Shown one piece after another: positions 32,809-46,539 of a stretch of DNA of 64,000 nt; within the stretch, counting starts at the first letter, position 1; every line of letters begins with the position of its first letter. The position numbers and the translations under genes were made by a program. The notes beneath the pieces are model-generated. The model made no database searches and was not told where the DNA came from. It was given only the letters and a program-made list of their open reading frames with translations. The stretch is taken from the NCBI RefSeq assembly GCF_000350225.1, contig NW_005179151.1, positions 43,375-107,374 on the forward strand. Direction: 5' to 3'. The stretch comes from Chondrus crispus. Its lineage: Eukaryota; Rhodophyta; Florideophyceae; Gigartinales; Gigartinaceae.

Positions 32809-34908
32809 ATGTCGACAAGCGCACCCGGGGACGTCGGTCCCGGGGCGAGTAGGAGCGGATCGGCAAGGTCGTCGAGGATCCCGCGAGGTTCTCGCACCCG
32901 AAGCCAGGCCAATACGGCCACGGATCCGGAAGGTCAAGAATCCCCGACGAGGATCGAAACCGACAAGGATAACCTATCCTACAGGTTCGAGAGGATGGGC
33001 GAGGAAATTCGCCAAGAGATGACGAAAAATTTCGAGGCTGAATTAGCCCTCGTCCGGAAGCAACTGGAGTTGCAAGCATCCGAGTTCCACACCGTTGTAG
33101 GAGAGCTATCGGTTCGAGTGGATCTCGTCGAGAAGGAGCGAGGTGATGCGACCGACGGTCTGGAGCCGGAGGTGCTAGCTTCGTTGAAAATTTCAGTCAA
33201 GGACGCGAGGCGCGACGCGAATCAGGCCTTGGAGTCCTTAGAAAAATTTAGGACAAGCATCGATGACCGATTCGATCGCGCCGTGCAACGTCTCAAGGAC
33301 CTTGAGCAGGCCGCGGATCAAGCTCCGCAAGGATCGGACGACGAGCCGCTCCCTTCGGGTAGAGAGGGCGACCGCCAGTCGAAGGAGGACAACCCCGCTC
33401 GTCAGCGGAGCTCCAAGTCGAAGCCCTCGAAGAAGAACAAGCGACGTACAAGCAAGGGTCACTGCAGTGACGATCCGGAGAACCGCGACTCACAGTCGGA
33501 GTCGCTTGGTCCCTTCGAAGATGGTAACGGCGGTTCGTCGAACCATTCGGGCGATTCCGAACGCCGTTCAGAAGAAGGAAACGGAATTTCGTCAAGCAAG
33601 AAAATTTCCTCCAGACGAGGCGGAGTCACTTCGTCCGCCTCGCGGAGAGACAAGGACGCGAAGCCCGAAGATGTCGCAACGCGGCGCCGGCCGCGATGGG
33701 AGGAGTTGGAGGAGCTGAATCCGACCAACTATTTCTTCAAGAAATTACTTTCGTACCGAACGTACCGCTTGCGGAACCCGCAGACATATTTGTCAAGTTC
33801 CCGGCGGACCGCCGTGCGAAAAATCAGGAGAGATATTCCGCCCAAGGTGAAGAAGGACAACACGTTCACAGGTGAGGACGGGGTCCTTGTGTTGGATTTT
33901 TTGGCGAAATTAGTTCAAGAGTTTGACACTCAAGAAATGAACGAGGGGCAAGCGATCCGCTTGTTGCCCGAATTTCTAAGTGGCATCGCCCTGAGACAGT
34001 ACACTTTGGTGTCTCAGACGGCCGGGTCCCACCACGGAAAGGTATCCGTTTGGCCGGGGGCCGTACAGTGGCTGTTGAGGAGTATCGCAACCGACGAGGC
34101 GATCCGTCAAGCCGTGCTCGCATTGCGAGAAGTTCAGCAAAGACCGTCTGAAGACGAGATGGAATTTTATATCCGTCTGACGGACGCGAGCAATCGATGT
34201 GGAAACGTATATTCGACGGAAGAACAAATGACGATGTTTATTGAAGGACTCGACTCGAGTATCAAGCCGATGGTATCTCAATACCGACAAGACAATCGGG
34301 ACGTTTCGTTTTTGAGACTAGTCAATTACGCGAAGGCGCATGGCTCGGCGAGCCGCGCTAAGGACAAGAAGACCAAGAAGGTCACGATCCAGACGGCGTC
34401 GACGATCAGGGCGGGTAAGAAGCCGACGGCTTCTTATCCCGGTCGCAAAAGTCATGCCGCCGTCCATTTAGCCGAGTCAATTTCTGCGTCAGACGAACGC
34501 GGTGCGCACGGAAGCAGCGAAAATCACTACGAAGGATCGTTGATAGCCGAAGGCGAGTTTATTGAGCCATCGGAGGGCTACAGACACGAAGACTACGGGG
34601 CAAGCGGGTCGTCAACTTTACCGACGCCCGCATACACGACGAAGTCGTTTTCAGAGCCCACGGATCCCGTGATGATGTTTCGGGGGCGCGGCCACACGCC
34701 GGCGCCGCGCATTCCGATGGAAGACAAGGGTACGACGTTTCGAAGGCCAGGCGGGATGGGAAGGCCGCAACGTCAACGAAGGCCGCCGGCCCGTGGAGGG
34801 CGTAGGCCGCAATATCCCGTCAAGACGCACGGACTGGTGTGCTATCATTGTTACGAAAAGGGGCACGCCGCGCCAACGTGCATTCTTTCGCTCCGGGAAA
34901 TGCACTGA
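32809..34908 (+). other. Gypsy gag part
   Basis: A 699-codon frame from an ATG 169 bp inside the 5' LTR border. It has a charged, coiled-coil-prone N-terminal third, a Ser/Arg/Lys-rich linker and a retrotransposon-gag-type capsid region (FLAKLVQEFDTQEMNEGQA, SIATDEAIRQAVLALREVQQ). A single CCHC knuckle (CYHCYEKGHAAPTC) closes it. It forms the particle shell and binds element RNA in this family. Confidence 0.85.
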
Positions 34909-34985
34909 GTTTTGGAAAATTATGAGGCGTTGTCTCCGATGGAGAGGTTAGGGATACCATCGACGAGTTACCTGAAGGTCAAGAA

Positions 34986-37900
34986 TTGGTTCGATTCGCA
35001 GACGGCGAGCACGCCGAGTGCTTCAACGCCAAGGTCGGACCAACCCTTCAAAGGGCCCGCCGCGGGGCCCGCGCCGTCGGATGTGAGCAGGATCCCGCAG
35101 CGGCAGGAAAACTGGAGAGGGGAATCTCGCGTGAGTCGCGAGAGGCACAGAGTCGACGTACTGTGCCCGGGGCCCAGCCCCGTTCCCCGTCTCTAAGGGA
35201 AAAATCAGGCCCCAAGGAGGAGGTTATTGGATTGGTAGATAAGCCCAAAGGGCCAGCTCAAGTCAAGAAAATTTTGAGCCGAGCCCGAGATCATCCGCTG
35301 GAAGAAGTTCGAAGACCCTGGTACAGGGTTAAGCGAAGGGAGTGTCCCGAGAAGATTTTGGTTCTTGCGCGAAAAAACTACAAAGTTTACGCGGACATTG
35401 GACCCACAATCGGATTGATCAGCCGAGTCTTATCTGTATTAGACACCGGCGCGGGACCAAACCTTGTGCGAAAATCGGAACTCCCGGCTGGAATGGAATC
35501 TCTAGTGTCCTTCGGACCGACCCAAGACATTGGCGACGCGAAAAATAGGCCACTCCGGACTCTCGGCACAATTAGAATGCCTGTGAAGCTTGGAAAATTT
35601 GTGGCCGCAGCCGAGTTTATTGTATGCGAAAAACTAGCCGTCCCGCTAATTCTAGGCGCGGACTACTGTGATCGGTTTGTAGAAGCCATTTATCCAAGGA
35701 AGAAAACGGTTGAGTTGGCGGATTTCTCGGTGGTTCCGATAGTTAGGCGGTTCTCGACGAGAAAGGGAAGAAGAATCTCGTCCCGGGAGAGGACGAGAAT
35801 GATGGAAAGGTGGAGCGAATTTCCCCTAAGGTAAAAGTGGCAAGAGCCACGACTATCGAACCAGGGACGCAACGCGTCGTGGAATGCATCTCGAAGAGAT
35901 CGGGCTTGGTTGTGGTTCAGCCGTACTCGTCGTTATACGAGAGGCACGAGTTGTCGTGCACGAATGGTGTCGTTCAGGTTGAGCCTGACAGGCCATTTCG
36001 TTTACTCGTTGCGAATTTTAGGACGTACTCTGTCAGGGTGCAAAAAGGCCAAGTGGTGGCAGAATTATTACCGCACCCGAGGGCCGCGCTCGAGAGCAAA
36101 ACCACCATTGGTGAAGTTCTCGGAATTCAAGAAAGGAAGAAGGAAAATTTTCCTAATTCCCCCAAGACGCCTAAGGGCGAGACAAGATGCGAATCGTCGG
36201 ATCAAGGCCGCGAGGAACAGCCAGAAGAACGGTCGGCAGGGCTCTCCGCGTCGGCATCTACGAAACTGCAACGCAGGATTGAGCCGCCACCGCCGGACGT
36301 GGAGGACCTGGACCTGAGCCACGTGCCGGAACGGCTGCGCGAGCGGTTCCGTCGGATGTTGAAGAAGTATTCAAGGATGTGGGATGGGACGCTTGGCGAA
36401 ATTAATACCACCGTCCATCGGATCGAGTTGATCCCCGAGACTCGTCCCATAGGACAAGCCCCGTATCGGGCCGGGCCTAAAGCCCGCGAAGCAAAAGATG
36501 CCGAAGTGCAGAAGATGTTAGAAGCAGGAGTCATCGAACCGGCGCAGTCAGAATGGGCGTCGCCCGTTTTATTAGTGCCGAAGCCGGATGGATCGATGCG
36601 CTTTTGCGTAGACTATCGTCGGTTAAACGCGGTAACGGTAAAGGACACGTACCCTTTACCGCGCATGGATGAGTGCCTGTACTCGCTTGGTGACACCAAG
36701 GTTTTCTCCGCGTTGGACGCGATCTCGGGATATTGGCAGATGCCTATCCCTGAGCGCGACCGCGACAAGACCGCATTTTCGTGTCACTCAGGACTGTATC
36801 GCTTCTCAAGAATGCCCTTCGGGCTAACTAACGCGCCAGCGACGTTTCAGAGAGCAATGGATATCCTGCTCTCTCCGTTCCGTTGGAAGTGCTGTTTGGT
36901 GTGTCTGGATGACATAATAATTTTTAGCAAGTCGTGGGAGGAGCACATCGTGCACGTGGATGAAATACTTTCTGTATTGGAGAAAGCAGGTGTGAAGCTC
37001 AAGCTTCGCAAGTGTGAATTCTTCGTCGAAAAGATCAAGTACCTGGGCCATGTCGTTCGGCCAGGTACATTGGAAGTGGACGCTGCGCGAACCGTCGCAT
37101 TGGAACAAGTGAGGTACCCTCAAACGCAGACTCAGCTCAGAAGCTTCTTCGGACTTTGTAATGTCTACTGCAGATTCGTTCCGCATTATGCGAAAATCGC
37201 GCATCGGCTCAATCAACTGTTGAAGAAGGGACAACCGGTCCAGGTGGAAGGATTCGACGAACCGTGCGAAAAAGCTTTTCACAAGCTCAAAGACGCTATC
37301 TTGGCGCCACCGGTGTTGGCGCTGCCGAAGAAGGACCGACCATACTCGGTAGACACCGATGCAAGCGAACATCAAATCGGCGCTGCATTATTTCAAACGC
37401 ATCCCGATGCGCAACGTAAACCCATCTGGTTCTTTTCAAGAACGTTAGCCGCAGCCGAGAGAAACTATTCTGTATCAGAAAAAGAATGTCTAGCGGTAAT
37501 TTGGGCCGTACAGACTTTAAGACCATATCTATATGGCGAGCACTTCATTGTGCATACCGACCATGCCTTATTGAGGTGGTTGATGAATGTAACCGACCCC
37601 AGCAGGAGATTAATCCGATGGAGGCTCCGCCTCTCGGAATTTGATTTCGAAATCAAATACAAGAAGGGCAAGGCGAACAGCCGATGCCCTGTCAAAATTA
37701 CGGACCGCAGGAGAAACCGTCGACGAAATCGACAACGAAATTTCATGCTTTATGGCCGAACCGGCCGAGGGAACGGTGGAGGACGAGGACAGTTTTGACG
37801 CGTTAGACGACATCCTCGCTCTTGAGGGGGGGACCGCCCCTGAGCGCCTCGATCAATTCCAAGCTGTCACTCCGGAGGAGCTCATTCGCGAGCAAGCTGT

Positions 37901-39563
37901 CGACCCCTTCTGCAACCGCATCAAGGAAAAAATGGAAGCCGGAAAGGTGAGAACGTTCAGCACGGAGATCGAGGAACTCGAAGGAACTCTCTGCCGTACT
38001 GCGGTGGAGTTTGTACAAGTGGTAATACCACAATCGTTAAGGGACGGCGTCCTAGGGTTAAGCCACTACGCAAAATTGGCAGGCCACCCGGGAGGCAGGA
38101 AACTTTACAAGACTTTGAGAAGATATTTTTATTGGCCTACGATGGCCCTAGACTGCTATGCAAACGCGAAGAATTGCGCCGCATGTGCGCGGGAAAGGGT
38201 GAAGTTAAGAAGAAACACGAAGGAAATGAAGCTGTTCACGCCCAAAGCTCCGCTGGAGTTTGTCGCCATCGACATCCTCGGCGAGCTAATTACAACTAAA
38301 CGAGGAAATCGGTATATTCTCGTGATCAGCGATCGATACTCGAAACTGGTACGAACCGTACCGTTGAAGAAGATATCAGCTGCGCACATCGCACAAGCCT
38401 TCGTTCACCATTGGGTATTCGTGTACGGACCGCCGGTCAAGCTGCTGTCCGACAATGGAACACAGTTCACGGCCCGGTTCTTTCAGAATGTCTGCCGAAT
38501 TCTCGGCATAGGCAATGTGTTCACGACTACGTACCACCCGCAAGCCAAAGGCCAAGTTGAGAGGTTTAACCGCACGCTGACTTCCGCGTTGCGAAAATAC
38601 GTTGGAGAGCATCCCAAGGACTGGGACTTATTTAGCGACGCTATGACGTTCGCATACAAGACGCAAGTTCATCGAACTACGAACATTGCGCCCTTCGAGC
38701 TGGTGTTGGCTCGGGCGCCGAGAAGCATTACGTTACAACCGCAGCCAACTTTGGAGAACTTCAGCTCGTCACGAGCATACTACCTGAAATGGCAGTCGTG
38801 GTTGGAAAGCCTAATGCGAAGCGCCGATAGGAGTTTGCGAAAGGAACAAGCCCGGTACAAGCGAAATTTCGACGCACGCCTTCGCAAGCCGCAATATGAG
38901 ATCCCACCGGGGTCCTACGTGTTCCTCCGGAAGGAGCAGGGTACGGCTAGCGAACCGAAACACAAGCTGGCCCAAGTCGCTACAGGACCTTATCAGGTCA
39001 GAAGATCGGATCAATATACGGTAGTCATTGCCATTGGCGATAAGGAGGAACGCGTATCGCGAGACAGAGTGGAGTTAGCCCCAAGCCCGATGGACTATGC
39101 GCCGATAACCGGCCTACGTCAGGCGCTACAGTTCCTCGGAGAGCCGGAGTTAAACGAAGAAGGAGAGGCAATGGAGGACAAGCAACGGCCTCACACCCGT
39201 GCGCCTACGTCAGGGGACCAGGACAATTTAGTTGGTCAAACGCCGACAACGGAGACATCTCCGGACCTACGCGATTTCGGAAAGTGCAGAGAAGAGGACG
39301 AGTTGGAAGATCTTCAGGAGGGGGAAGGGAACAGTTCAGAGAAAGGAGAGGAAACGGAGAACACGGAATACGTAATCGACCGGGTCGTCGACCACGATTA
39401 TCAAAATGGTAATTTGATTGTCAAGGTGGAATGGTACGGCTATACGCCCGAGGACGCCACGTGGGAGCCCATTGAGCAATTACCCCGCAGTGCGGCTGTC
39501 ACGTATTTCCGAAGGAAGAAGTTACCCTTGCCGCCGCAAGTCACGCACGCGCAAGTGGGATAG
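34986..39563 (+). other. Gypsy pol part: PR, RT, RNase H, integrase, chromodomain
   Basis: Parts in order: aspartic protease (VLDTGAGPNLV, near 35440), reverse transcriptase (MRFCVDYRRLNAV; FGLTNAPATFQRAMD; CLDDIIIF catalytic box, about 36500-37000), RNase H (VDTDASEHQIGAAL, near 37350), integrase with an HHCC finger (HYAKLAGHPGG...CAAC) and a DDE core (VAIDILGE; LSDNGTQFTARF; YHPQAKGQVERFNRTL, about 38060-38580), and a C-terminal chromodomain (YVIDRVVDHDYQNG; VEWYGYTPEDATWEP, about 39370-39520). Chromodomains in such elements guide insertion to marked chromatin (family knowledge). Confidence 0.9.
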
Positions 39564-42500
39564 GAATCGTCAATAGAATCAGCAGGTTATGGAACACGGA
39601 GGAGTCAGAAACTCGGAGCAGGAGGGGTCAGCAAGCAAGCAATGTCAGAGCGAGAGGAGCAAGGCAAGAGAACGCGGAACGCCTTTACGAGAAGGGAACG
39701 ACGAGCGACGCGTTTTACGGACTGGAGGTGACACTGTGCCCCCGGACGAGGCATTGAGCCGACCGGAAGACGCACTCCCGTCATCAACGGATGCACGCGA
39801 AACGACAATCGAGATCAGTGTCCCGTCCTCGGAGAGCAAGTTAATCCAAAATAATTACTTTTTTGCTGTTGTCGCCCGCAGCTAACGACACACACAGGGG
39901 ACGTTTGCCGCCGATCTGCTAAGATTGAAGACCGAGCAAGACCCGCGCTTGTTTTGTACCATGTACTTTTATATGACCATCGTCCTCATCAAGGACTTAC
40001 TTACCCCCTGACCATAGTAACCCACTACTTTTGGTTTTTGTTTTTGTTCTATTCTGTTTTGTTTTGTTTTTTTCTTTCTGTGTGTTTTCGGTTGTCTCTT
40101 GACAGGACGCAGGGAGAAAGAACCCGCACCGCGGACCAAAGTGAATGAGCCCTACAACACATATCGCTCGGCGACCCTCGGACGAGCGTACCTAGTCCCG
40201 TGCGAGCCGTCGATCGTAAGCAATTTAATACGCTGTGTGTCGGGCCGAGGAAGAAGTGTATTCTACGAATAACTGAGCACGACGGACTGTGCCTAATTGA
40301 GTAAGTGTCTGATAGAAACCAGACGGCGGAAGGCAACAGAACGCGGAACGCAGTTGGAAGGGTGTAAGTGAAGGAAAAGCGTGGTACTGTAGTCGTGTGT
40401 GTGTCGTGTTACCGTTCAGGGAAAGGAGGAACAGACTACAGTATTCTCTAAGGGATAGCGGGCTGTGTCCGGCAGACGAGCGGGTTACCCTCGAGTCGAG
40501 GGAGAAGAAGGGGAAAAGATGCAGTTGATGTAGAGGCGCATGCCAGGGAGGCTGATCAAGAGGAAGTCAATGATGCGGGACGCGGTAAGACCGCGAGTGG
40601 AATGTTGAAATTGTATTGGGGATGGTCCCCATCCGGAGGCTCTCAAGTTGGAAGTGATGCGGTGCACCGCGTCGCGGAGAGAGAGAGTAAGGACAGTCGC
40701 CGGAAACGAGATCCCTCGGAGTGAGGAGAAGGGAAATGAAATGACTTAAGCGATTTTGCCTGGGACCCCCGCCCATGAATGAAATGGCCTGCGCGGCCAT
40801 GCCGTGGAATGAAAAATTTACTGTAGTCTCGGGCTGAGGTAATACACCTCCTTAGATGCGATCACGCGCTGCCGCCGCGCGCACGTGAAGGGACGCTTGG
40901 ATCAGTGACACGCCCTCGTGGGGCATGATTTATCAAAAAAATGGGGATACCGGCAGGGAGGTGCTGGACGGGCGGGGAAAGTTGAAAATTGAACACTGGT
41001 CAGTCTTCGAAATTTTAATCAAAATTAAGGGAAGGTACGGAACTTGTCGGTCATACGAGAACGGGTTGTCGCTTGCTATAGCCAACGCCACAAGTATCTG
41101 AGGCCGTCCGGAAGCCCCGTCACCAACCATCGCGCGCGACGCTGACCACAACACAGAACGACGACGCCGCCGGACTCGTTTCAAAGGCGGTGACTACGAT
41201 CGACGAACTGAGATACCGACGCTCGACGAGCGGGAGGGTCCTCCCACACGAGCACATGACATACAGACTTCGAGGAAGACCGCGTTTAAGTCGTCGCACT
41301 CACTCGCCTAGGAAGGCTGCCCCTTCCTGCGCCAGACCGCGAATATTTTCGTGAAAGACTTCGTCGTTCGAGGCAGCAACCAAGGAAAGAAAAACAGGGA
41401 AACAAGAGACAAGGGAAACGGCATTTGCTTTCTTCATTTATGAGGTGACGGAGAGTCACTCCCCAGTCTCCTTCTCGTACGCCCTAGAGGACCACTGCGG
41501 CGAGAACGACTCCAGCGGAGAGAATGGGTAGCTCGACGAGCTTGGTTACGGCGATCAGTCCGTTGGTCTTGACGACTGCCGATGTCACAGCTCACATCAA
41601 TTTTTTTTACCCCGAGCGACCAACCGTAAAGGTCCCTCCCTTTTCCTTTTCATGTCCTTTTCCCCTCTTTTCTTTGATTCCCCTCCCTATTCCCGTACCT
41701 TTCTACTTTATTATTTCGTTCTGTCCTCCTTCTATCTGTTTTATTTGCGAAGGCAGTGAAGTACAACGAAACACAGGGAGGAGATGGAGAGTGTCGTTTT
41801 TCAAGCCTGGGGCAAGGGACGCGTCCCCCACATACCAAGATCGAAGATGTCGGGAGTGGCCTTGGCAAGGGCGACGACGCTCCCCAAGATCACCAAAATC
41901 GCCCAACTCCCTCTAAGACACAACTATAGGAGGACTGTCAAGCCCCCTCGTGATGGAGGACCAGAGAGACATGTTCTGCCTCTACGCTCAATTCTATTTG
42001 GACTAGATATGTACCCGAACCGGGATGCAACGCACGAAGACAGTAGAGGCATCGCACGAATGGCCTGTCTCACGGAGATTGTGGTCGACCACGACTGGAA
42101 TTTTTCCCAGTATGGGAGCAGAGACAAGGACGGTCAAATAGCACAATCGTCGCGCTGGTGACGCAGTCGCCATTGTTTTCCCACTTAAAGGGGAAATTCG
42201 AAGGGACGATGCTTTTCAAGCTCGTTCCCAGTCGCGAGAAAAAGGGAAGCCCCACTCTTGATGGGAAAAAGGGTCCCTCCGATACGAGGACAACGTGTGC
42301 AGCAAGACGCTGTCATACAACGAGACCTAAATATATAAGGGGGCGACGCCCGGTACACTCGGACAGCGGGGTTGCCCGATACCATTTCTTACTTTATTTA
42401 TTGATGCATTTGGAAGGATGGAAGTCCTCGAAGAGGACGACAGTTTTCCGCCCTCATAGGAACGAGGTAGAAAATGAGGAATTGACGAGTGAGCAATATT

Positions 42501-43642
42501 GACAGGATCACCGGTGCGTGCTTCAATCTTGAAGGCTTCCGAGCGAATGGGCTGATGCCCAACGCACAGGACGAGAAGGTTCGCGTACTGTAGAGTGGTT
42601 GAAACTACGATTCGACGATGCATTATATGAGGCGGTCGAAGACCAAGGAAGCCGAGTGGAGAGCCACTACGGGGGGGACCCGTTCGAAGTCCTCTAAGAT
42701 GAGATCCCGTTATTAAGCCGAATGGGGGCCTCCCCGTCGTCGGTCGCTCGCAGTTAATGACAAAGTAACAGAGAGCGTCGCTACGCCGAGTGTGTGCCTA
42801 CGTGATGGAAGATGCCAGGCGGGGAGTGAATGAACTGATGATGGAAAAGGTAGCGTGGGACGAAGAAATACTGAACTCACGGCCCTACGCAGTAACCATG
42901 ATGAAGTGTCGTGGACAGGAGACCAAGTACAACGAGGAGAAATTTTATTACTCACGATTGTTTCAATCACAGGGGCGCGACATTCTGTGTCATACTGTAG
43001 ACGAACGCGTACCCAGTCTCGTTGAGAGTATTTGAGGGAGACTGAAGAAGCTCCACACAACGTTTTCTATTTTAGAGGCGCTACGTAGCTATAGCAAGCT
43101 CAAAAGGATGGGAGAAGATATGTGAGAGCCTGGGTAGCCTCTGCGTATTGGTTGAATGGGCGACATGTGTGCGGAGAAGAACGCGCATGGAGGGACAAGT
43201 TTGGGTCTTGATCGCTGTCATTTGTTGGACCCCTTGGGGCAACTCAAGGGAGGAGTAAAACAGATTATCAATAGGAGGGAAGATCGGCACCATCGGGAAA
43301 GGGGAACGCGACAGCGGTGACGGTACGCCAACAAAAAAAGAAGAGGAGGGAAATGTAACGAGGAAAAGAGAAGGAAAGTGGAAAGAGGAAGATGCGACCG
43401 CGGCGACGGGGCGTATACAAAAAAAGAGAGAGAAAAAGAGGAGAAAGTAGCAAGGTGAAGAAAAGGAGAAAGGAGGTATAAGGGTGCCACCGTGATTATG
43501 ACGGGATGGGCATCAATGAGAAAAAGAGGAGGAAACGAAGGGACGAAGGAGCACGCAGGAAAGTTCTATTTACGGAGCAAAGGCGACATGACGAGGTCGT
43601 AAATTCAGCGTCACGCAGGCAGGATAGGGATATGACAAGCTA
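39564..43642. other. Long non-coding 3' section of the Gypsy element
   Basis: About 4 kb between pol and the antisense frame. Short open frames exist (for example 41784-42161), but none has a recognisable domain. Purine-rich runs are frequent (43270-43480). The section lies within the element and may be captured or family-specific DNA. Confidence 0.4.
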
Positions 43643-45397
43643 TTACGAGGGAAGTGTCGCGCCCGTCAGCTCAGACGGGAGGGTTGCCAAAGGATTTGCC
43701 CTTTGGAAGTAATGACACGAGGCGAGCCAAAACTCGCAGGTCGTCAATCGAGGCTCCTTGCAGAGCCTCTCCCTCAACACCGTGAGCACGGAGCAAGGCA
43801 CAGTATACGCTGGTGACGTCGTGGGTATTTTTGGAAATTGTTGGAGATGGGGGGGAGATATCACTTCCCTTACCGATAATGTTTCGGTGTGGCCTGCCGA
43901 GGGTATTTTGACAGCTGAGGGCGCCTTTGACGAAGATGGAGAGGCTAGGGCTGCGCTCTGGGAAACAGGTACAGCCGATTGAGGAGGGATTGGAGAGGAA
44001 GGACGGGAGCATACGTGAAGCTCCCGGGGGTCAGATGTGACGATGGGGGTATCGTCGGGAACCGGTGTTTGGTTTTCGAATCGACGGCTCGTTTGAGCTT
44101 CCCACGCTGAGCAGAGGGTCGATGACCAGGGGTTGAACCACACAAAGTCGCCCGCGGCTGGGTGGTTTTGACCAGGGGAGAAAGAGGGACGTTGGCGATT
44201 GAAGGATCGAGAGGAGTTTTGCGGAGGGACACAGTCCCAATCCACGCCCTCGATCGTATCAAGGAGGGAGCGTATTTCGCGATTGACATCAGAGCCACCC
44301 AGAGGGACAGAGAAGTCCAATAGACGCATTTGTGCTATCAGCTTCGCGGGGAGGTGCCACAGGCGCCAGCAATCATAGGTCTCCCACAAGAGGGTCGCAG
44401 CTACTTTGACGCACCACTCTGTGAGGAAGACCACCCATAACCCGTGTTGCGGATCCCGCAGGTAGCTGCCATAGTACGTGAGTATGGGTCCCATTTCGGC
44501 CCAAAAGCCTTGACTCACCTCGTACTGGCTCGACCATGAGGGGATGCGCTGGTAACGACTTGCATAATGCTGACGGGAAATCTCGCGCGCCTCTACCATT
44601 TGGTAGCCGATGAAGTACCCCGTATCAGATCCAATACGCCGTTCAAAACGCACTGTGTTCTGAAAGAAGAAAATACCCCCGCGTTTTAAATGACGGAAAT
44701 TCGAAGGGATAATGGGTTCGGTCCAGAAGATGGCATCGGATGTGACAGTATGTCGGTTTCGCCACAGGCGATCCGCCTCGGCGGCAGGGTCACCAAAGGT
44801 GATATCAATGAGATTGTCTAAGTAGAGGGGTTCGCCCTCTGTACGACAACGCCAAGTGTCGCAACCGTATGACGAGGGTATGAGGGTGTCGGAAATGGGG
44901 ATGGCAAGTCGAGCGAATACGGCCTCCATAAATTGCAGGGAGAGAGTGAGACGGCCCCGTGGGGGAGGATGACGTAGGATGGAAGTCGGAACTGCTATAC
45001 GGGTTCGCCAGTCAAAGGAGCGGATGGCAAGCACCGGGAGATTACCGGGAAGCATGCCCGCGTCGTCGGCGAATTGGTGTTCGATTTTGGAAACGTCGCG
45101 AATACCCGCGGAGGAGAACCACTGGGCCGAGGCAAATAAGGAAGGATGTTCGTGCATGATTTTGTCCTGTAGCTCTTCGAGTGAGGGGCAGTGGCGGGCT
45201 ACCCAAGAGGGATGATAACCTGGATGAAAGGCTGGGTCGGAGACGTCCGAATAAGGGGGGCGTCGGGGTATAGGAGGGAGGTCGACGGAAGCGCGAGACT
45301 TGTTCGCATAGCCGACACCGGTGCGTCGCAGAGGAGTATTTTCGCCCGCGAGCTCAGGAGGTGGAGGACACGTGGGGTTCGTCTTGTCCTTGCTCAT
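43643..45397 (-). other. Antisense 584-codon frame in the Gypsy element
   Basis: A minus-strand frame opposite to gag and pol, just inside the 3' LTR. From the ATG at 45397 it reads MSKDKTNPTCPPPPELAGEN and runs 584 codons. The centre is well-composed and rich in aromatic residues (QGFWAEMGPILTYYGSYLRD, LWETYDCWRLWHLPAK, AAGDFVWFNPWSSTL). The last ~150 residues are Ser/Pro-rich. The frame stays open upstream into the LTR. I recognise no domain. Antisense extra frames between pol and the 3' LTR are known from some plant Gypsy lineages such as Grande; whether this one is related is unknown. Confidence 0.6.
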
Positions 45398-45508
45398 GCG
45401 GAGACCGTCGGTCAGAAATGGAAAGAGAGGGGGTCGAGAAGAGAAGAAGGAGTTGGAGATCAAGGAGTGTAGCCGATGTGCAAGGACGCTCAGAACGGGG
45501 ATATGTAG

Positions 45509-46539
45509 TGCAATACGCACCTGAAAAGGGGGGTGAAAAGAAAGGAAAATATTTGGATATGAAAAGTAGTCAGGGTTGCGGGACACACGTGTGAATAATT
45601 GCACAGTTTTAATTTTTAATTATTTTATTTTATTTAGTTAATTAGTTGGCATTAATTTTGCTGACACTAGATTAGATCTAGGATCTAGCGCCGCGAGCTA
45701 CTGTAGTGACTCCGGCGGGGCGATATATACCTTAGCCCTCTGACCACCAAGTCAGTAAAGGTAACCCGAGTTGCCAGAGTTGAATATCGCCTTGGTCGAA
45801 GTCCGTCTTTCCCAAGACGCTCCTTTGTACTACAGATTACGTTATCCTTTGCGCTCGGGGGTTCCCTTTTTCTCTTTCCTTTATTTCCCTATTCATTTCT
45901 ACCTCTATCTCTATTTTTCCCCTAATTGTGTTGGTTCCACTGGAGTTGGTTGCGACCGATCCGGTGTAGGTGTTTTAGCCATCGGGCAACACGTTGTGTA
46001 GCGCTGCTACTGTTTCAAGTTCCGTCGGAAGGCTGTTGCAACGACGCCTCCGTCGAAGGTCTTACTGTATAAGACAGAGTTGGAACTACCTATCGCGATT
46101 GCGATCGCGCTGGTGAGGGTGTTTTTAGCCATCGCACAACACGTCGGTAGTAGCGCTGCTACACGGTTACGATCCCGTCGGGTAGTGCTGAGCAAGCCCC
46201 CGTCGAAGACCTTGAATTATACCCAAGGTGCTGAAGACGCTCGTCGAGCATTGGCCTTACAACCCAGCGAACCGCGGTTACATGTAGACAAGCCCAACTC
46301 GCACTCGCCGAGCGCTCAAGTCTTCGCAAGTCTCTACCACCATTTTCCTCCCGGGCCGGGCATCTTTCCTTAACCCCCCCGTCGGAGTTGAGCTACCGTG
46401 GGCCGCAAGCCCACACAAGGGGAAAGGGAGTCTCGAACGCTCCGTAGCGCGTGCCATCGGCGGTGGTTGTTGCTGTTGTTGTTTTTCGTCTTTTTGTTTG
46501 ACCGTCGGACTGTGTTCGCGGCCTGCCAGGCACATTGCA
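45509..46539 (+). repeat. Gypsy 3' LTR
   Basis: Same length as 31610-32640, with about four substitutions seen by eye. Confidence 0.9.

Larger units (their letters stand above)
31610..46539 (+). mobile_element. Ty3/Gypsy LTR retrotransposon with chromodomain and antisense ORF
   Basis: A 14.9-kb element flanked by two 1031-bp LTRs that start TGCAAT and end ATTGCA. They differ at about four positions with no length change (about 99.6% identical), so the insertion is very recent. The order gag, protease, RT-RNase H, integrase, chromodomain defines a Gypsy chromovirus-like element (family knowledge). An unusually long 3' section of about 6 kb follows, with an antisense frame. It looks whole or nearly whole, with at most one or two breaks in pol. 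It sits inside a minus-strand B-box gene. Flanking bases (TGCAG left, ACACA right) do not form a perfect target-site duplication. Confidence 0.9.

Noticed and set aside
41784-42502. Two plus-strand frames of 114-125 codons within the Gypsy element
   Set aside because: No domain, no bias in composition compared with neighbours, and overlapping minus-strand frames are equally open.
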